Positions 5,768-7,515 of a stretch of 7,515 nucleotides of DNA are shown piece by piece. The stretch covers positions 1 through 7,515 of the forward strand of contig UQBS01000088.1 of NCBI GenBank assembly GCA_900539345.1, given 5' to 3'. The stretch's first letter is position 1. Each line of letters opens with the position of its first letter. The notes under the pieces are model-generated. The model saw only the letters and a list, made by a program, of their open reading frames with translations, was not told the DNA's origin and did not search any database. The DNA is from an uncultured Coriobacteriaceae bacterium. Lineage in GTDB: Bacteria > Actinomycetota > Coriobacteriia > Coriobacteriales > UMGS124. The position numbers and the translations under genes are program-made.

Positions 5768-5815
5768 TGAGAATTTGAACGTTTTTCCAGCCGTTCGGGC
5801 CTCAAACCGTTCTCA
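5768..5815. other. Foldable spacer between convergent genes
   Basis: The 138 nt between the GIY-YIG stop (5741) and the trmL stop (5880) contain nested inverted repeats. TGAGAATTTGA (5768-5778) pairs with TCAAA (5802-5806) and TTCTCA (5810-5815), leaving a 3-nt bulge. GAACG (5777-5781) can instead pair with CGTTC (5792-5796). There is no proper T run on either strand, so it is at best a weak bidirectional terminator. A small CGCG-TTT-CGCG hairpin lies at 5832-5842. Nothing else was recognised in the spacer. Confidence 0.35.
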
Positions 5816-5879
5816 TTTGTAACCTGTGGCTCGCGTTTCGCGCGTTGCATGATACGGGTGGATGGTTGCGGAGGGCTGT

Positions 5880-6482
5880 TTACTCCATCCCCGGGTAGCC
5901 CGTCTGCCTGAGAGCCTCGTAGAGCACGATGGCCACCGAGTTTGAGAGGTTGAGCGAGGAGATGCCCGCAAATCCCGTGCGCACGAAGTTGCCGCAGATG
6001 TCGGGTCGCGTCTGGGCGGCGGGGGCGTCTTGGCCGGCCAGCTCCTCGTGATGAGCGTGCCAGGCGGGGCCGTCGTCGAGTGCCATGGCGTCGGGCAGCA
6101 TCGGAATGCGCTCGCAGCACTGAGGCAGGCTGGCGAGAATCTCCTGGTCGATGCCCGTGCTCTCGCGGCCGAACACCAGATAGTCGCCATCACGATACGT
6201 CGCCTGCGTGTACACGTGGCTTGCGCGCTTGGTAAGTAGGTGAAGTCGTTCGGGATGCGCCTCGAGCTCGGGATTGCGAGCGACGAAGTCATCCCAGCCC
6301 TCATATTCGCATACGTCGAGATTGTGCCAGTAGTTCATGCCGGCGCGCTTGAGGGCGGCGTCGGTGAGGTTGAAGCCGTAGGGCTTGATGAGATGCAGCC
6401 GCGCTCCCGTCACCACGCAGGTCCGCCCGATGTTGCCGGTGTTGGAGGGAATCTCGGGCTGGAAAAGAACGACGTTGAGCAT
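5880..6482 (-). CDS. trmL: tRNA (cytidine/uridine-34 2'-O)-methyltransferase TrmL, with a long insertion
   Basis: This 200-residue SPOUT-family methyltransferase uses S-adenosylmethionine to methylate the 2'-O of the wobble nucleotide of certain tRNA-Leu species. Motif 1 is N14-T-G-N17-x-x-R20, motif 2 is F104-G-R-E107-S-T-G-I111, and motif 3 is S176-L-N-L-S-N181 followed by the 'VAIVLYEALRQ' helix. Usual TrmL proteins are about 155-160 residues, with 'RIPM-x-P-D/G' nearly adjacent to 'RSLNLSN'. Here about 42 residues (roughly 132-174) are inserted between them, within the knot region, and the Arg that usually precedes S-L-N is a Ser (GISSLNLSN). The frame is unbroken, so this is not a frameshift. 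The start at 6482 is chosen because the family begins M-x-N-V-V-L-F and AAAGGA precedes it by about 5 nt; the frame is open to 6521 but that part overlaps traX. It lies 19 nt downstream of the traX-family gene, probably in one operon. Confidence 0.9.
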   Translation of the reverse strand: MLNVVLFQPEIPSNTGNIGRTCVVTGARLHLIKPYGFNLTDAALKRAGMNYWHNLDVCEYEGWDDFVARNPELEAHPERLHLLTKRASHVYTQATYRDGDYLVFGRESTGIDQEILASLPQCCERIPMLPDAMALDDGPAWHAHHEELAGQDAPAAQTRPDICGNFVRTGFAGISSLNLSNSVAIVLYEALRQTGYPGME

Positions 6483-6501
6483 GGTGTCCTTTCGGTTGCA
6501 T

Positions 6502-7284
6502 CTACAGGAACAGCTTTGCAAACAGCGGCCAAGTGAACGTGCCGGCGATAATGGCGATGATGAGCAAATGGCCAGGGTAGAACGTGTAAGAGATCCACTT
6601 GTTCATATGGCCCTTCTTGCCATTGTAAAGAAGGCAGGCAAGCGCAATGCCGACGATACACCACATCTGAATCTGGCTTCCGTGTAGTATGGTGACAAGC
6701 GATGCCAGTGCGAACTGCGCTATGCGCGATTCTTTGCCCAGGTACATGGCTCCTGCAAGCAGAATGCCGTATCCCTCGTAGCTGGGATGAATGAGGTTCT
6801 GACAGGCCCAATAGCAGCCGGCCATCACGATTATGGCCACAATTTTGCCGGCCCACCAGGGCACGTGCAGGCGTTTCTGGCTCGCTTCTCCTGCCCACAT
6901 GGGGAGGAGCGCCACAAGCAACGTCACCATGATGTTGAGGTGGTCGGTCCAACTGGCGTCGTCTGAGTGCAGCGCCAGGTCATAGGGAATCTCGCTTACC
7001 AGGGCAAACAGGAACAGGCGCAGCGCGTACTTGGGAAAACTGCGCGTGTGCTGCGACCCTTCCACCAGCTCGAAGCAGAAGATGGGAAACGTGACGCGCC
7101 CAACAACGCGCATCCAGTAATACACCTGGTACACGGTGGACGACACGACAGTGGGATCGACCAGCGAGGCGCGGTAATAGTTGTACACGAACACGGCCGA
7201 GATGTGGTCTACCACCATGCATACAATGGCGATCCACTTAAGCGCCGACCCCGAAAGAACCTGCCAGGGATAGTGCTTCGCCAT
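6502..7284 (-). CDS. TraX family membrane protein
   Basis: This 260-residue polytopic membrane protein matches the TraX family. Visible signatures are LKWIAIVCMVVDH (15-27), GRVTFPIFCFELVEG (62-76) followed by H-T-R, then RLFLFALVSEIPYDLAL (79-95), 'YEGYGIL' (159-165), YNGKKG (210-215) and FYPGHLL (225-231). Several hydrophobic helices lie between them. F-plasmid TraX acetylates pilin; chromosomal homologues are common in Firmicutes and Actinobacteria, with unknown substrates, and belong to the membrane acyltransferase-like proteins. There are no conjugation genes nearby, so a transfer role is unlikely. I chose ATG 7284 because it lies just before the first conserved block; the ribosome site there is weak (AGG about 14 nt away). 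The frame is open to 7374, but the extra 30 residues look non-coding. It is followed by trmL after 19 nt. Confidence 0.88.
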   Translation of the reverse strand: MAKHYPWQVLSGSALKWIAIVCMVVDHISAVFVYNYYRASLVDPTVVSSTVYQVYYWMRVVGRVTFPIFCFELVEGSQHTRSFPKYALRLFLFALVSEIPYDLALHSDDASWTDHLNIMVTLLVALLPMWAGEASQKRLHVPWWAGKIVAIIVMAGCYWACQNLIHPSYEGYGILLAGAMYLGKESRIAQFALASLVTILHGSQIQMWCIVGIALACLLYNGKKGHMNKWISYTFYPGHLLIIAIIAGTFTWPLFAKLFL

Positions 7285-7311
7285 TGTCGCGCTATCTGCC
7301 TGCAACCTGCC

Positions 7312-7342
7312 ATTATCGCAACGTTGTGCGACCTGCGCGCAA
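7312..7342 (-). promoter_or_regulatory. Possible promoter of the traX-trmL operon
   Basis: On the reverse strand TTGCGC (7342-7337) and GATAAT (7317-7312, 5 of 6 consensus) are 19 nt apart. They would start transcription about 20 nt upstream of ATG 7284. The -35 box is weak and the spacing long, so this is tentative. It lies in the only gap available for a promoter if traX starts its own transcript. Confidence 0.3.
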
Positions 7343-7375
7343 CCTTCGTCACTCTGTCCCATACCCCGAGCCAAT

Positions 7376-7456
7376 CTACGCCGAGCCTTCGTTTAATAAA
7401 CCCCGCAGTATAGCGCTCATGTATGGCAGCCCGCCCCATGTTTTCCGCCAGAGCAT
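7376..7456 (-). CDS. Very short unassigned reading frame upstream of traX
   Basis: A reverse-strand ATG at 7456 opens a 26-residue frame ending at TAG (7378-7376). Its frame is open upstream to a TGA at 7501-7499, giving up to 40 codons with a protein-like composition rich in Trp, Leu, Arg and Gly, for example 'RKTWGGLPYMSAILRGLL'. The ribosome site is weak. It could be a small protein, the C-terminal remnant of a decayed gene, or chance. I do not recognise it. Confidence 0.2.
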   Translation of the reverse strand: MLWRKTWGGLPYMSAILRGLLNEGSA

Positions 7457-7515
7457 GTCCCAGTCCAAGCGGGTATCGCGTGCAGGCCTGGGTTTGGTTC
7501 AGGCGCAGTTCCGCA

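Larger units (their letters stand above)
7285..7515. other. Window-edge region without a recognisable gene
   Basis: Besides the tentative promoter and short frame, it holds the odd-centred palindrome GTTTAATAAAC (7391-7401) and a TATACT-like box on the reverse strand (7412-7407) without a convincing -35. A reverse-strand frame is open from the window edge to 7209, but its third-position G/C is not raised (about 63%, similar to its first position), unlike the real genes here. Confidence 0.4.

Noticed and set aside
6502..7284. TraX as a sign of a conjugative element
   Set aside because: There are no other transfer, relaxase or integrase genes nearby, and chromosomal TraX-family proteins are widespread outside plasmids.
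7209..7515. Reverse-strand frame open from the window edge through the traX start (about 100 codons)
   Set aside because: It overlaps traX by 76 nt, ends in a low-complexity Arg/Gly tail, and its third codon position is not enriched in G/C, unlike the real genes of the window. A chance open frame in GC-rich DNA is more likely.
7419..7515. Forward-strand frame starting ATG 7419 and running off the window edge
   Set aside because: There is no ribosome site upstream, the translation is not recognisable, and only about 32 codons are visible.

Overview
The window is GC-rich and gene-dense, with strong G/C preference at third codon positions. It carries a C69 dipeptidase, a rubredoxin-first rubrerythrin, a Tat-exported flavodiiron protein and a membrane-anchored Ig-like surface protein. 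This combination suggests an anaerobic or microaerophilic actinobacterium of the Coriobacteriia (Collinsella/Olsenella-like). That placement is an inference from gene content and base composition, not from a marker gene.

Layout, left to right on the + strand: (1) the 3' end of a surface protein with Ig-like repeats, a long acidic Ala/Pro linker, one membrane helix and a basic tail (to 754), then a hairpin; (2) a complete C69 (Ntn-hydrolase) dipeptidase (819-2339), closed by a very strong terminator; (3) a two-gene redox-defence unit, rubrerythrin (2482-3054) and a flavodiiron-flavodoxin-rubredoxin protein with a Tat signal (3104-4663), closed by a second strong terminator; (4) a probable three-gene operon from a near-consensus promoter: a Phd/YefM-like antitoxin (4830-5120), a RelE/ParE-like toxin (5113-5379) and a GIY-YIG domain protein (5376-5741), with 8-nt and 4-nt overlaps. 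The rest lies on the - strand: traX-family membrane protein (7284-6502) and trmL tRNA 2'-O-methyltransferase (6482-5880), 19 nt apart and probably co-transcribed. They converge on the GIY-YIG gene across a 138-nt region that can fold. The last 231 bases contain no gene I can name, only a short reverse-strand reading frame and a small palindrome.

How the genes work together: rubrerythrin (peroxide) and the flavodiiron protein (O2 or NO) form a classic oxygen-defence pair of anaerobes. Here the second partner carries a twin-arginine signal, so the two should act on opposite sides of the membrane. Both carry the same unusually short rubredoxin module. The toxin-antitoxin promoter carries a TGTACA palindrome like the core of the known YefM operator, which fits autoregulation. 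No mobile element, CRISPR array, rRNA or tRNA was seen.
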